Shown here in pieces: positions 1 through 6,287 of a DNA stretch of 19,365 bases; the first letter of the stretch is position 1, and every line of letters begins with the position of its first letter. A program made the position numbers and the translations under genes. Source of the stretch: Candidatus Tayloriibacteriota bacterium (GTDB taxonomy: Bacteria > Patescibacteriota > Minisyncoccia > Phycocordibacterales > PALSA-1337); contig JAPLZI010000059.1 of the NCBI GenBank assembly GCA_026395095.1, positions 1 through 19,365 on the forward strand, written 5' to 3'. Below the pieces are notes generated by a model that made no database searches, was not told where the DNA came from, and saw nothing but the letters and a program-made list of their open reading frames with translations.

Positions 1-5
1 ATTAT

Positions 6-31
6 ATGATAATGTAATATGATATTATCAT
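6..31. repeat. AT-rich inverted repeat near left edge
   Basis: ATGATAAT at 6-13 is repeated inverted as ATTATCAT at 24-31 around a 10-base centre. It lies just past the stop of the broken solute-binding-protein gene. No T tract follows on the gene's strand, so it is not a clear terminator. It could be an operator for a gene outside the window. The sequence is very AT-rich, which raises the odds of a chance palindrome. Confidence 0.3.
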
Positions 32-65
32 ACGTTGAGTTCATTTGCAAACCTTTGAAATAGAG

Positions 66-1120
66 CTACTTTGTCTCCCCCACCACAATATCTGACCTAA
101 GCATCCGATCTACAACTTTCCCATTTTCGTAGGCAAAATAGTCGGGGTTAGTGATTTCATTTATCTTTTGCACTACACACGCGCCGGTTTTGTCCGGACA
201 TTCAGCCAGACCAACGCCAGCAAGCATCACCGTCTGATAGGCATTGGCAATTCCTTGCATATCACCGGCTGTAACCCCAGTGTATTTGGCGTTAACCTTG
301 TCTTGGAACGACTTCTTAATAGGAATCTCAAAATACAAGCTGCCTTTGACATATGAGGCCGGCAAGGCGGCTACATTCTTTTCTGTCTGACAATCCATCT
401 TGTAACGAATATTTTTGCGGCTATTCTAAGCTCCCCTTTTTGTTTGAGTAATGCGAAAGCACCATCCTCATACATAAGAGGAATAATATAATCAGGGTTA
501 AATGATTTGTTCTGCAAAAGCAGAGTCCTGAAATCTGTGCCCGTAAACCCCTCTATGTCTTTAATATTTTCTGGGGGTAAAACCTTATTTAAAGCCTTGA
601 GACAATAAGGACCCGCATCAGGAATAGTACTAACAATAAAAACCTTATCCGTAGAAACAAGTGTTTCAGCCAATTTTCCACAAACAACATCATAGCTTAT
701 GAACGTTTTTACTGAATACGGATTATCCTCAACAATTTTTTGATTATAAGCACTATATATGTGAGCCTTCTTTTTTTCTTCCACTACAGGGGATACGGCA
801 CTGCTTGATCCAGAAAGTTCTGTGTAGATAACATCTACCTTATCCACATTCAATAATTTTGTCGCAGCCGAAACTGATGCAGGTGCCGCGCTCTGGCTGT
901 CCTCAATCTTAATCGTCACATTTTCAGCTCCGTAGATTTTTCCCAAATCTTCCTTTGCCATAGCTATACCCTTCAAGACAGGTGCCCCCCAATAAGCTCC
1001 GAATCCTGTTTGTGGAATGACGGCTCCAATGGAGATCTTGTTAGATTTTCCGGAGGAAAGTGTCAGCACAACGACAATCACAACGATAACCGCTACCAAA
1101 ATATAAATTTTGTTTTTCAT
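66..1120 (-). pseudogene. Frameshifted ABC-type solute-binding protein (branched-chain amino acid/LivK-like, Peripla_BP_6 type)
   Basis: Two minus-strand reading frames together make one solute-binding protein of about 350 residues. The first part (1120 down to about 412) has a basic start MKNK, a Val/Ile-rich membrane segment at about residues 5-22 with no lipobox cysteine, and the motif KISIGAVIPQTGFGAYWG. The second part (about 412 down to 66) continues in the next frame with the C-terminal lobe (LPASYVKGSLYFEIP). The break falls at a run of five T on the + strand (412-416, A5 on the coding strand). One extra A would restore a continuous product reading AAKNIRYKMDCQTEKN. Two intact paralogues of 372 and 378 residues lie in the same window. 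The break may be a real pseudogene, a homopolymer sequencing error, or a -1 slip on AAA; no stimulatory structure was recognised. The ligand cannot be told from sequence. Confidence 0.75.
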
Positions 1121-1168
1121 ATTTTAAATAATTAAATACAAATAATATACTCCTAAAATGTACATCTG

Positions 1169-1239
1169 TGCGGGATAGGAGAGTCGAACTCCTCACCACA
1201 GTTTGGAAAACTGTTATTTTACCGATAAACTAATCCCGC
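1169..1239 (-). tRNA. tRNA-Gly (TCC)
   Basis: The reverse strand folds as a cloverleaf. The acceptor arm is GCGGGAT/ATCCCGC with discriminator A, and the D stem is GTTT/AAAT. The anticodon stem ACAGT/ACTGT holds loop TTTCCAA, giving anticodon TCC. The T arm is AGGAG/CTCCT with loop TTCGACT. No CCA is encoded after the discriminator base, so the end must be added by the CCA enzyme at 2615. Confidence 0.95.
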
Positions 1240-1268
1240 ATTTTCAATGCTTCCTTCGAATCCCCGGC

Positions 1269-1733
1269 TCAAACCTCCGGATGATGCTCCTTTTGTTCCT
1301 CGATTACAAGCTCCTTTATCTCATCGACATTTTTCTTCATTTCTTTTATGGTCGTTCGCAGTTCCTTTATTTCCCCTTCTTCAGCCCGGACTTCGCTTTC
1401 TGTGCGATCAGCGACTTTCTTCTCTTTTTTTATTCCACTCAAAAGTATCGTATCACCGATGAAATATGAAACGAAGAGGCCGGTCGCAAGCAGAATTATG
1501 AGCACAATCACAAGATTCGTTGGCTCATAAAAAAGCCAACCGAGCCAGCCACCCTTCTCCTGAAGAATGTCTGCCGTATGCCAGACCCCTCGCCAGAAAA
1601 GAACGATCGCCACAGAACCGATCAAGGTATAGACGATCGGATAGTGGCTCAAGTGCCCACGGATGATATCTTCCAGCTTGTCAAAAAAGCCCACCGTTTC
1701 CTTTATAACCCCCTTGTTTTCAGTATTCATCAT
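1269..1733 (-). CDS. Small two-pass membrane protein with C-terminal coiled coil, function unknown
   Basis: The protein has 154 residues. A short polar N terminus is followed by two hydrophobic segments at about residues 33-57 (with FWRGVWHTADIL) and 73-98. A charged Lys/Glu-rich tail at about 100-150 is predicted to be helical and coiled-coil. I do not recognise a named family. The composition and clean membrane topology make it look like a real gene, and the opposite-strand readings are shadows. The first ATG (1733) lies 21 bases beyond tRNA-Pro. A TATTAT box at 1740-1745 would place the transcript start at this ATG, so the mRNA may be leaderless; co-transcription with tRNA-Pro is the alternative. 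A second ATG follows immediately at 1730. A membrane-anchored scaffold role is only a guess. Confidence 0.7.
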   Translation of the reverse strand: MMNTENKGVIKETVGFFDKLEDIIRGHLSHYPIVYTLIGSVAIVLFWRGVWHTADILQEKGGWLGWLFYEPTNLVIVLIILLATGLFVSYFIGDTILLSGIKKEKKVADRTESEVRAEEGEIKELRTTIKEMKKNVDEIKELVIEEQKEHHPEV

Positions 1734-1739
1734 TTTTTG

Positions 1740-1745
1740 ATAATA
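1740..1745 (-). promoter_or_regulatory. -10 box of the small membrane protein gene
   Basis: TATTAT on the minus strand ends seven bases before the A of the ATG at 1733. No convincing -35 is seen; that position falls within tRNA-Pro. The spacing matches other genes in this window. Confidence 0.35.
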
Positions 1746-1754
1746 AGACTCTTG

Positions 1755-1827
1755 TCGGAGCGCGGGGATTCGAACCCCGAGTCACCTGTACCCAAAACAG
1801 GTATGTTAGCCGTTACACCACGCTCCG
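1755..1827 (-). tRNA. tRNA-Pro (TGG)
   Basis: The cloverleaf on the reverse strand has acceptor CGGAGCG/CGCTCCG with discriminator A. The anticodon stem CCTGT/ACAGG holds loop TTTGGGT, giving anticodon TGG. The T arm is CGGGG/CCCCG with loop TTCGAAT. No CCA is encoded. Confidence 0.95.
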
Positions 1828-1850
1828 GATACTTCGGCCAAGTTATATTA

Positions 1851-2255
1851 TCACAGAATTATGTTTTTTATCCATTTTATACGCGCTTTTCTAGTTTTCA
1901 TATTCATATAGACACAAAGAACATGGAAGTAAAACTCTGACTCCACTCCCCTATTTGTTTCCATTAGGAACGTCCTAATCATTCTTCTGATCTGTGACAT
2001 CTTGAATGCGTGCACATTTTCTTCAGGCGTGTGGATAAAGTCATTTTGGACATAAGTCACGCTTTTAACCTCAACAAAATGAAGAGTACCGTCCTTTTGG
2101 GCTACGATGTCCAGTTCTCCCCACTTCTTCATATAATTCCTAGCTACAATCGTAAACCCATTCTTTTCGAGAAACCGACTTGCTAGATTCTCCCCAATCC
2201 TGCCCTTTGTTTTATTATCCATATTTGTACTTGATAAATAGCTCAATAAAGCCAT
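1851..2255 (-). CDS. yraN: YraN/UPF0102 family nuclease-like protein
   Basis: The protein has 134 residues, or 123 if the ATG at 2222 is used. It shows the family pattern: KGRIGENLASRFLEKNGF near the start, then NYMKKWGELDIVAQ and FVEVKS. The E, the D of GELDIV and the E-V-K triad form the endonuclease-like (restriction-endonuclease fold) active site typical of YraN. The biochemical role of the family is poorly defined; a DNA-processing role is usually inferred from the fold. The start is uncertain: neither ATG has a ribosome site, and the conserved block begins shortly after the inner Met, which fits 2222. It lies among tRNA genes on the same strand. A perfect DnaA-box sequence (TTATCCACA on this strand) lies inside the gene at 2030-2038. 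Confidence 0.85.
   Translation of the reverse strand: MALLSYLSSTNMDNKTKGRIGENLASRFLEKNGFTIVARNYMKKWGELDIVAQKDGTLHFVEVKSVTYVQNDFIHTPEENVHAFKMSQIRRMIRTFLMETNRGVESEFYFHVLCVYMNMKTRKARIKWIKNIIL
2030..2038 (-). promoter_or_regulatory. Perfect DnaA-box sequence inside yraN
   Basis: The + strand reads TGTGGATAA, the reverse complement of the consensus DnaA box TTATCCACA. A second perfect copy is at 4119-4127. A single 9-mer can occur by chance, so function rests on the shared neighbourhood with the parS-like sites. Confidence 0.35.
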
Positions 2256-2377
2256 ATCCCAATTAAGGACGCCAAGAATAGGCCAAAAAACGAAAATTAG
2301 CCGTATTTTATGTCTTTTATCAACTAGATTAACAGGTTTATCCCCTGTTTTCTGTTCCTATTTCATTAACTAATCTG

Positions 2378-2448
2378 TGCGGGTAGGGAGAATCGAACTC
2401 CCACCTCGTCCTTGGCAAGGACGCGTCCTACCATTAAACAATACCCGC
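2378..2448 (-). tRNA. tRNA-Gly (GCC)
   Basis: The cloverleaf on the reverse strand has acceptor GCGGGTA/TACCCGC with discriminator A. The anticodon stem CGTCC/GGACG holds loop TTGCCAA, giving anticodon GCC. The T arm is GGGAG/CTCCC with loop TTCGATT. CCA is not encoded. It is the second glycine tRNA in the window. Confidence 0.95.
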
Positions 2449-2492
2449 AGTGACGAGATTATAACCTAGTTTATTTAGTTTTGGAAGAAAGG

Positions 2493-2564
2493 TGCCCCCG
2501 GAGGGATTCGAACCCCCAACGCTTGTTCCGAAGACAAGAATGATATCCATTTCACCACGAGGGC
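2493..2564 (-). tRNA. tRNA-Arg (TCG)
   Basis: The cloverleaf on the reverse strand has acceptor GCCCTCG/CGGGGGC with discriminator A. The anticodon stem CTTGT/ACAAG holds loop CTTCGGA, giving anticodon TCG, which reads CGA/CGG. The T arm has loop TTCGAAT. The discriminator is followed by CCT, so mature CCA is not encoded. A TACTAT -10 box at 2573-2578 on this strand fits a start just upstream. Confidence 0.95.
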
Positions 2565-2572
2565 ATATCTGA

Positions 2573-2578
2573 ATAGTA
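2573..2578 (-). promoter_or_regulatory. -10 box for the tRNA-Arg transcript
   Basis: TACTAT on the minus strand predicts a start near 2566, two bases before tRNA-Arg. The -35 (TTCCGC at 2596-2601) is weak. It sits back to back with the -10 of cca in a 50-base divergent region. Confidence 0.45.
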
Positions 2579-2603
2579 GCGCATATAGAATAAAAGCGGA
2601 AAT

Positions 2604-2609
2604 TATAGT
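2604..2609 (+). promoter_or_regulatory. -10 box of cca, leaderless spacing
   Basis: TATAGT predicts a start at about 2615-2616, which is the first ATG of cca. No good -35 is visible upstream. Confidence 0.45.
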
Positions 2610-2614
2610 AAGAT

Positions 2615-4108
2615 ATGTCCATGAAAATGGCTCAAAATAGCCCTATACCAATAGAGGTCATAAACGTAGCTACAACCCTTGAAAAGGCTGGTTTTGAGGC
2701 TTATATCGTCGGTGGTTGTGTGAGAGATTTACTCCTAGGTAGAACACCAAATGACTGGGATTTCACAACAAATGCAAAGCCTGAACAGATAATGAAACTA
2801 TTTCCAAAAACTGTTTATGAAAACACTTTTGGGACAGTCGCTGTGATTGACGAGAACACTAAAGACGAAACGCTCAAGGTCATCGAAGTGACTCCGTATC
2901 GCGTCGAGTCTGTTTATTCCGACCGTCGCCATCCAGATAAGGTTAAATTCAGCGATAAGATTGAGGACGACCTTAAAAGACGAGATTTCACCATAAACGC
3001 CATGGCTGCTAATCTTTCTGGGGGCGCTATAAAGGACATCGTGGATCTATACCACGGCTTTGCTGACTTGAAGTCAAAAACAATAAGAACCGTTGGTAAA
3101 CCATCAGATCGTTTCGGTGAAGATGCTTTGCGTTTGATGCGCGCGGTCAGATTTGCCGTAACTCTTGGCTTTAACATCGAGAAGGAGACAAATATCGCTA
3201 TACAGAGCCAAAATTTGCTTATAAATGATGTTTCACGTGAAAGAATACGGGATGAATTTTATAAGATTTTGATGTCAACAGAGCCTAAAAAAGGCTTAGA
3301 ATTACTCCACGAAACAGGCATCCTAAAACAAATCATCCCGGAATTAGAGAGTGGAATTGGAGTTTCTCAGCCACAAGCTCATGCTTATGACGTATGGGAA
3401 CATTTACTAAGAAGCCTCCAACATGCTGCTGATAAGAACTGGCCTCTTGAAATAAGGCTCGCAGCCCTTTTTCATGACATTTCCAAGCCAGAAACTAAGG
3501 ATATTTCACGTGAAACAAAGCAAATAACGTTCTATGGCCACGAAGTAAAAGGTTCACGTGAAACACGTAAAATCCTCGAAAACCTCAAGTTTTCACGTGT
3601 AATTATCGAAAAAGTGGCCAAACTGGTTCGTTGGCACATGTTTTTCTCTGATACTGAAACCATCACCCTATCTGCGGTTAGACGAATGATTGTGAATGTC
3701 GGGCGTGAAAACATCTGGGATCTGATGAATCTACGCGTATGCGACAGAATAGGGACCGGCAGGCCTAAGGAAAACCCCTATAGGCTCCGCAAATATAAAG
3801 CTATGGTAGAAGAGGCCTTACATGACCCAATCTCTGTTTCAATGCTTAAGATTGACGGCAAGGGGCTTATGGAAGTCACAAAACTATCCCCTAGTCCGAA
3901 GATAGGAAATATCCTACACGCACTCTTCAATGAAGTTCTAGAAGATCCAAAATTAAACTCGCCCGAATATTTAGAAAAAAAATCCTTAGAGTTAGCAAAG
4001 CTAACAGACTCTGAACTTATAGAACTCGGTAAACAGGGCAGAGAAAGGAAAGACGAAATGGAGTCTGAAAACATAGGTGAAATAAGGAAGAAATACTTTG
4101 TCCAATAG
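2615..4108 (+). CDS. cca: CCA-adding enzyme / tRNA nucleotidyltransferase with HD domain
   Basis: This enzyme adds or repairs the 3' CCA of tRNAs. The 497-residue protein has the class II nucleotidyltransferase head: GGCVRD at 33-38, the metal-binding DWD at 47-49, and RRDFTINA at 122-129. The nucleotide-selecting region RFGEDALRLMRAVRF lies at 166-180. A helical RNA-binding part (including VSRERIRDEFYKIL) and an HD domain with LFHDISKP (HD at 287-288) follow, as in bacterial CCA/poly(A)-polymerase family members. All four nearby tRNA genes lack encoded CCA, so the enzyme should be essential here. The first ATG is chosen because TATAGT at 2604-2609 places a leaderless start there; in-frame ATGs also occur at 2621 and 2627. 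Poly(A) polymerase is the alternative name, but the context favours CCA addition. The coding sequence also carries a cluster of parS-like sites, listed separately. Confidence 0.93.
   Translation: MSMKMAQNSPIPIEVINVATTLEKAGFEAYIVGGCVRDLLLGRTPNDWDFTTNAKPEQIMKLFPKTVYENTFGTVAVIDENTKDETLKVIEVTPYRVESVYSDRRHPDKVKFSDKIEDDLKRRDFTINAMAANLSGGAIKDIVDLYHGFADLKSKTIRTVGKPSDRFGEDALRLMRAVRFAVTLGFNIEKETNIAIQSQNLLINDVSRERIRDEFYKILMSTEPKKGLELLHETGILKQIIPELESGIGVSQPQAHAYDVWEHLLRSLQHAADKNWPLEIRLAALFHDISKPETKDISRETKQITFYGHEVKGSRETRKILENLKFSRVIIEKVAKLVRWHMFFSDTETITLSAVRRMIVNVGRENIWDLMNLRVCDRIGTGRPKENPYRLRKYKAMVEEALHDPISVSMLKIDGKGLMEVTKLSPSPKIGNILHALFNEVLEDPKLNSPEYLEKKSLELAKLTDSELIELGKQGRERKDEMESENIGEIRKKYFVQ
3229..3244 (+). 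promoter_or_regulatory. parS-like site 1 (15/16)
   Basis: TGTTTCACGTGAAAGA differs at one base from the widely conserved ParB-binding site TGTTTCACGTGAAACA. It encodes Val-Ser-Arg-Glu-Arg within a conserved part of the CCA enzyme. Confidence 0.6.
3502..3517 (+). promoter_or_regulatory. parS-like site 2 (15/16)
   Basis: TATTTCACGTGAAACA has one mismatch to the parS consensus. It encodes Ile-Ser-Arg-Glu-Thr in the HD domain, just after the HD motif. Confidence 0.6.
3550..3565 (+). promoter_or_regulatory. parS-like site 3 (14/16)
   Basis: AGGTTCACGTGAAACA has two mismatches to the parS consensus, both in the left arm. Its centre is 48 bases from that of site 2. Confidence 0.55.
3589..3604 (+). 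promoter_or_regulatory. Weak parS-like half site 4
   Basis: GTTTTCACGTGTAATT keeps the CACGTG core and the adjacent left-arm TTT but has lost most of the right arm (11/16). Its centre is 39 bases from that of site 3. It may be a decayed copy or chance. Confidence 0.3.
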
Positions 4109-4118
4109 AAATCCAAAG

Positions 4119-4127
4119 TTATCCACA
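4119..4127 (+). promoter_or_regulatory. Perfect DnaA-box sequence after cca
   Basis: TTATCCACA lies ten bases past the cca stop, directly upstream of the promoter-like elements at 4136-4164. The other perfect copy, in opposite orientation, is at 2030-2038. Confidence 0.4.
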
Positions 4128-4135
4128 CCATGTCC

Positions 4136-4164
4136 TTTACAATGTCCTTTATAGGACATACACT
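4136..4164 (+). promoter_or_regulatory. Promoter with a palindrome filling its spacer
   Basis: TTTACA (4136-4141) and TACACT (4159-4164) are separated by 17 bases, giving a start near 4171. The spacer coincides with a perfect palindrome, ATGTCCTTTATAGGACAT (4142-4159). A direct repeat of its left half (ATGTCCTTTA) at 4130-4139 overlaps the -35. This arrangement suggests repressor- or activator-controlled transcription. There is no clear reading frame downstream on this strand. Confidence 0.5.
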
Positions 4165-4170
4165 ACTAGG

Positions 4171-4535
4171 CAGAAATGTTCACTTCTGAGGTACTAAAGC
4201 GTTTTGCGAAAGTGAAATGAATTAGTAGAGTGGATCCGCTCTTTACACAACTTGAAGAACTAGGGTAGGCTCTTCATCTAAGAAGCGCGGTAAATTCATT
4301 TTTACCTCGTCCGATCGTTGCTAGGCTGCCGATGCATTTTTGCAACTATTAAATTGCCTCCTCTCTGGAGAGCAGAAACTTGCTGAACAATGCACATTGG
4401 CACCTAAAACATCATATGTTTCAGGAACGGTTTGGATAGAGGCTAGCTCATTATTTACCAGCTTCTACAAAGCCGCGTTTGCGGTTTCCAAATCATTCTC
4501 CTGGGAACCACAATTAAAACGCGGCTTTCCTTTTT
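4171..4535 (+). ncRNA. Candidate structured non-coding RNA, class unknown
   Basis: The 493-base gap between cca and xth has no credible gene; its longest frame starts at TTG and shows no known motif. Its predicted transcript begins near 4171 and ends at a strong terminator near 4535. In between are several short hairpins: TTCACTT/AAGTGAA (4179-4185 with 4210-4216), AGAGTGGATCCGCTCT, GAAGA/TCTTC, GGTAAA/TTTACC and AAACAT/ATGTTT with a 3-base loop. I checked for the conserved parts of tmRNA (TTCGA motifs, tag reading frame), RNase P RNA (GAGGAAAGTC) and SRP RNA and found none on either strand. The alternative is a long 3' untranslated region of cca. The RNA call rests on promoter, terminator and hairpins only. 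Confidence 0.4.
4469..4535 (+). terminator. Rho-independent terminator with a long two-part stem
   Basis: AAAGCCGCGTTT pairs with AAACGCGGCTTT (12 bp). An inner stem GGTTTCC/GGGAACC lies inside the loop, and CCTTTTT follows. There is no T tract on the opposite strand, so it acts on + transcripts: either the candidate ncRNA or read-through from cca. Confidence 0.65.
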
Positions 4536-4601
4536 CCGGACTTTTTTACCACAAATTATGCTAACTTTTTTTACAAACACGGCTTAATATAGCCGTACAA
4601 A

Positions 4602-5369
4602 CTACCTCATATCTAGCTCAATAGGGCAATGGTCTGAGCCTAAAATTTCATCAAGAATCCTCATTTTGTCAACCTTATTAAGCAGTCCCGGGCTAATGAA
4701 AAAGTAATCAATCCGCCACCCGACGTTGCGTTCTCGGGCAAAGGTTTTCATATCCCAGTAGGTATACCTATCCTTGACACCTGGGTAAAAATGTCGGAAA
4801 ACATCTACATAGCCGTGAGACATCAATTCATCGATCCATTTGCGTTCTACAGGTAAAAATCCGGTATTATTTTCATTCTCTTTTGGGCGGGCCAGGTCGA
4901 TCTCCGTATGAGCAGTATTCACATCGCCACAGAATACGATCTCGTGTCCTTTTTTCCTAAGTTCATCTATATAGGACAAAAACTCATTATAAAACTCAAG
5001 TTTAAATTTCAATCGGTCAGGTCCGCCACCACCATTTGGGAAATAGATGTTCAAAAGGACAAAATCCTTGAAAAAGAGGGCTAGGAGACGGCCTTCTTGG
5101 TCATATTTCTCAATACCTAAGCCATATTCCACCTTTTCTGGCTTGATCTTGGTATAAACTGCCACTCCGCTATATCCCTTGCGACCCTTGGAATGATCGA
5201 GATAAGAATGGTAACCAGCTGGATTACGGACACCCTCTTCTAATTGTTCAGATTGAACTTTTGTCTCTTGGATGCAAAAAATGTCCGGTGACTCATTCAG
5301 AAACCAATCAAAGCCACCCTTTTTAACATTTGCCCGCAGGCCATTTACATTCCAGCAGATGATGCGCAT
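4602..5369 (-). CDS. xth: Exodeoxyribonuclease III (AP endonuclease)
   Basis: A DNA base-excision-repair enzyme that cuts at abasic sites and removes 3' blocking groups. The 255-residue protein is full length for the ExoIII/Xth family. The catalytic set is intact: WNVNGLRA (6-13), metal-binding E35 in IQETK, Y109 in NIYFPNG, D149 and N151 in GDVN, and the terminal SDH (D246-H247). A perfect extended -10 (TGC-TATAAT) at 5376-5384 places transcription initiation on the ATG itself, so the mRNA is predicted to be leaderless. The gene lies 30 bases downstream of the TrmB-like regulator on the same strand but evidently has its own promoter. Proteins of this family are also called ExoA. Confidence 0.96.
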   Translation of the reverse strand: MRIICWNVNGLRANVKKGGFDWFLNESPDIFCIQETKVQSEQLEEGVRNPAGYHSYLDHSKGRKGYSGVAVYTKIKPEKVEYGLGIEKYDQEGRLLALFFKDFVLLNIYFPNGGGGPDRLKFKLEFYNEFLSYIDELRKKGHEIVFCGDVNTAHTEIDLARPKENENNTGFLPVERKWIDELMSHGYVDVFRHFYPGVKDRYTYWDMKTFARERNVGWRIDYFFISPGLLNKVDKMRILDEILGSDHCPIELDMR

Positions 5370-5375
5370 GGGGTA

Positions 5376-5384
5376 ATTATAGCA
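5376..5384 (-). promoter_or_regulatory. Perfect extended -10 promoter of xth
   Basis: The minus strand reads TGCTATAAT. Seven bases on is the A of the xth ATG (5369), giving a leaderless start. An extended -10 of this quality needs little -35, and none is seen. Confidence 0.7.
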
Positions 5385-5399
5385 AAGATATCAAAGACT

Positions 5400-6152
5400 T
5401 TAGACGCCTGGTTTTTTCTCTAGGAGTTTCCACATAGATATAAACAAATTGCGTAACATATGTGCTATCGCCGGTGATTCAATGATAATTCCATATATCT
5501 CCTTTTCCTTGAAAGAAAAGAACGCGGTTTTATTACTATAAATATCTAACGTACCACTGACAGGGAAGTCAGAAGGAAGAAGCCTGGTTTCACGGTATTC
5601 ATTGCCCACCAGATCCGGATCGCTAGGACTTTGATTTGAAGCGGTTATAAGATAAGAGTAAATCCTTAACTTTTCTCGGCGCTTCAGCCAACTGGGGAAA
5701 AACCGCGGCAACACTTTCACCGCGTCTAGATTTGAAAACGCATGAAGTTCATGGATATTATCTTTTTCAAGAGTGTCCAAAATATCATTCCATACAAATT
5801 TTACTCCCTCCACACCCATATACAGTTTTGCAGCAGGAAGGAGCGAGCCCTGTCCGCGCATGTTCAGGAGATCCGGTAAAATCGACTTCATTAGTTCCTC
5901 TTTCTCCCTTTGGATCTTTAGAAGCAGATTTGGACTTTCGGCCGTATAGTAAATCACATTATTTTTTTTCCAGGAGGAAACGTAATGTTGCCGTTCCAAC
6001 GCCTCAAGAGTGTGATACGCAGTTGTTCTAGCGATACCAGTTTCTTTGGATACTTTGAAGGCAGTAGATTCGCTGTGCTTAATAAGCGCTGTATATACGA
6101 TAGCTTCATTATCACTGAAACCACAAATTTGTAAGGTCTTTTGTATTGACAT
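5400..6152 (-). CDS. TrmB-family transcriptional regulator
   Basis: A DNA-binding regulator of the TrmB (sugar-sensing) type. The 250-residue protein begins with a winged helix-turn-helix: GFSDNEAIVYTALIKH, then KVSKETGIARTTAYHTLEALERQHYV, and a wing with VIYYTAESP. A helical linker (KIQREKEELMKSILPDLL) and a C-terminal effector-like domain follow. I choose the ATG at 6152; a longer frame would start at TTG at 6167, inside a palindrome better explained as an operator. It diverges from the solute-binding protein at 6288, a common arrangement for a regulator and its target, and lies upstream of xth. The ligand is unknown. A link to solute uptake is inferred from position only. Confidence 0.82.
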   Translation of the reverse strand: MSIQKTLQICGFSDNEAIVYTALIKHSESTAFKVSKETGIARTTAYHTLEALERQHYVSSWKKNNVIYYTAESPNLLLKIQREKEELMKSILPDLLNMRGQGSLLPAAKLYMGVEGVKFVWNDILDTLEKDNIHELHAFSNLDAVKVLPRFFPSWLKRREKLRIYSYLITASNQSPSDPDLVGNEYRETRLLPSDFPVSGTLDIYSNKTAFFSFKEKEIYGIIIESPAIAHMLRNLFISMWKLLEKKPGV

Positions 6153-6161
6153 AATATTACT

Positions 6162-6176
6162 GTCCAATTTTTGGAC
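6162..6176. promoter_or_regulatory. Palindromic operator candidate for the TrmB-like gene
   Basis: The + strand reads GTCCAATTTTTGGAC, a perfect 6-3-6 inverted repeat. It ends ten bases upstream of the regulator's ATG, where its -10 region should be, so binding would block transcription (autoregulation). A partial copy matching 12 of 15 positions lies inside the divergent solute-binding-protein gene at 6561-6575. Confidence 0.45.
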
Positions 6177-6287
6177 TACTTTTTATTATCATGAAACATA
6201 AGCAATATATCATATATTTAACAAAGTTACATTTTATATGTTGATTCAACGGACTCATTGACAAATATGTGAAATAATAGTCTTGTT

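Noticed and set aside
6..31. A dif recombination site at the left-edge inverted repeat
   Set aside because: The arms do not align as 11-6-11 and do not resemble known dif arms; it is an AT-rich palindrome only.
4340..4564. A 74-residue + strand frame in the cca-xth gap
   Set aside because: It starts at TTG, has no promoter, ribosome site or recognisable motif, and runs through the terminator stem, so it is better explained as non-coding sequence.
4109..4601. tmRNA, RNase P RNA or SRP RNA in the gap
   Set aside because: The length is suitable, but I could not find TTCGA-type tmRNA arms, a tag frame, the RNase P GAGGAAAGTC block or the SRP core on either strand.
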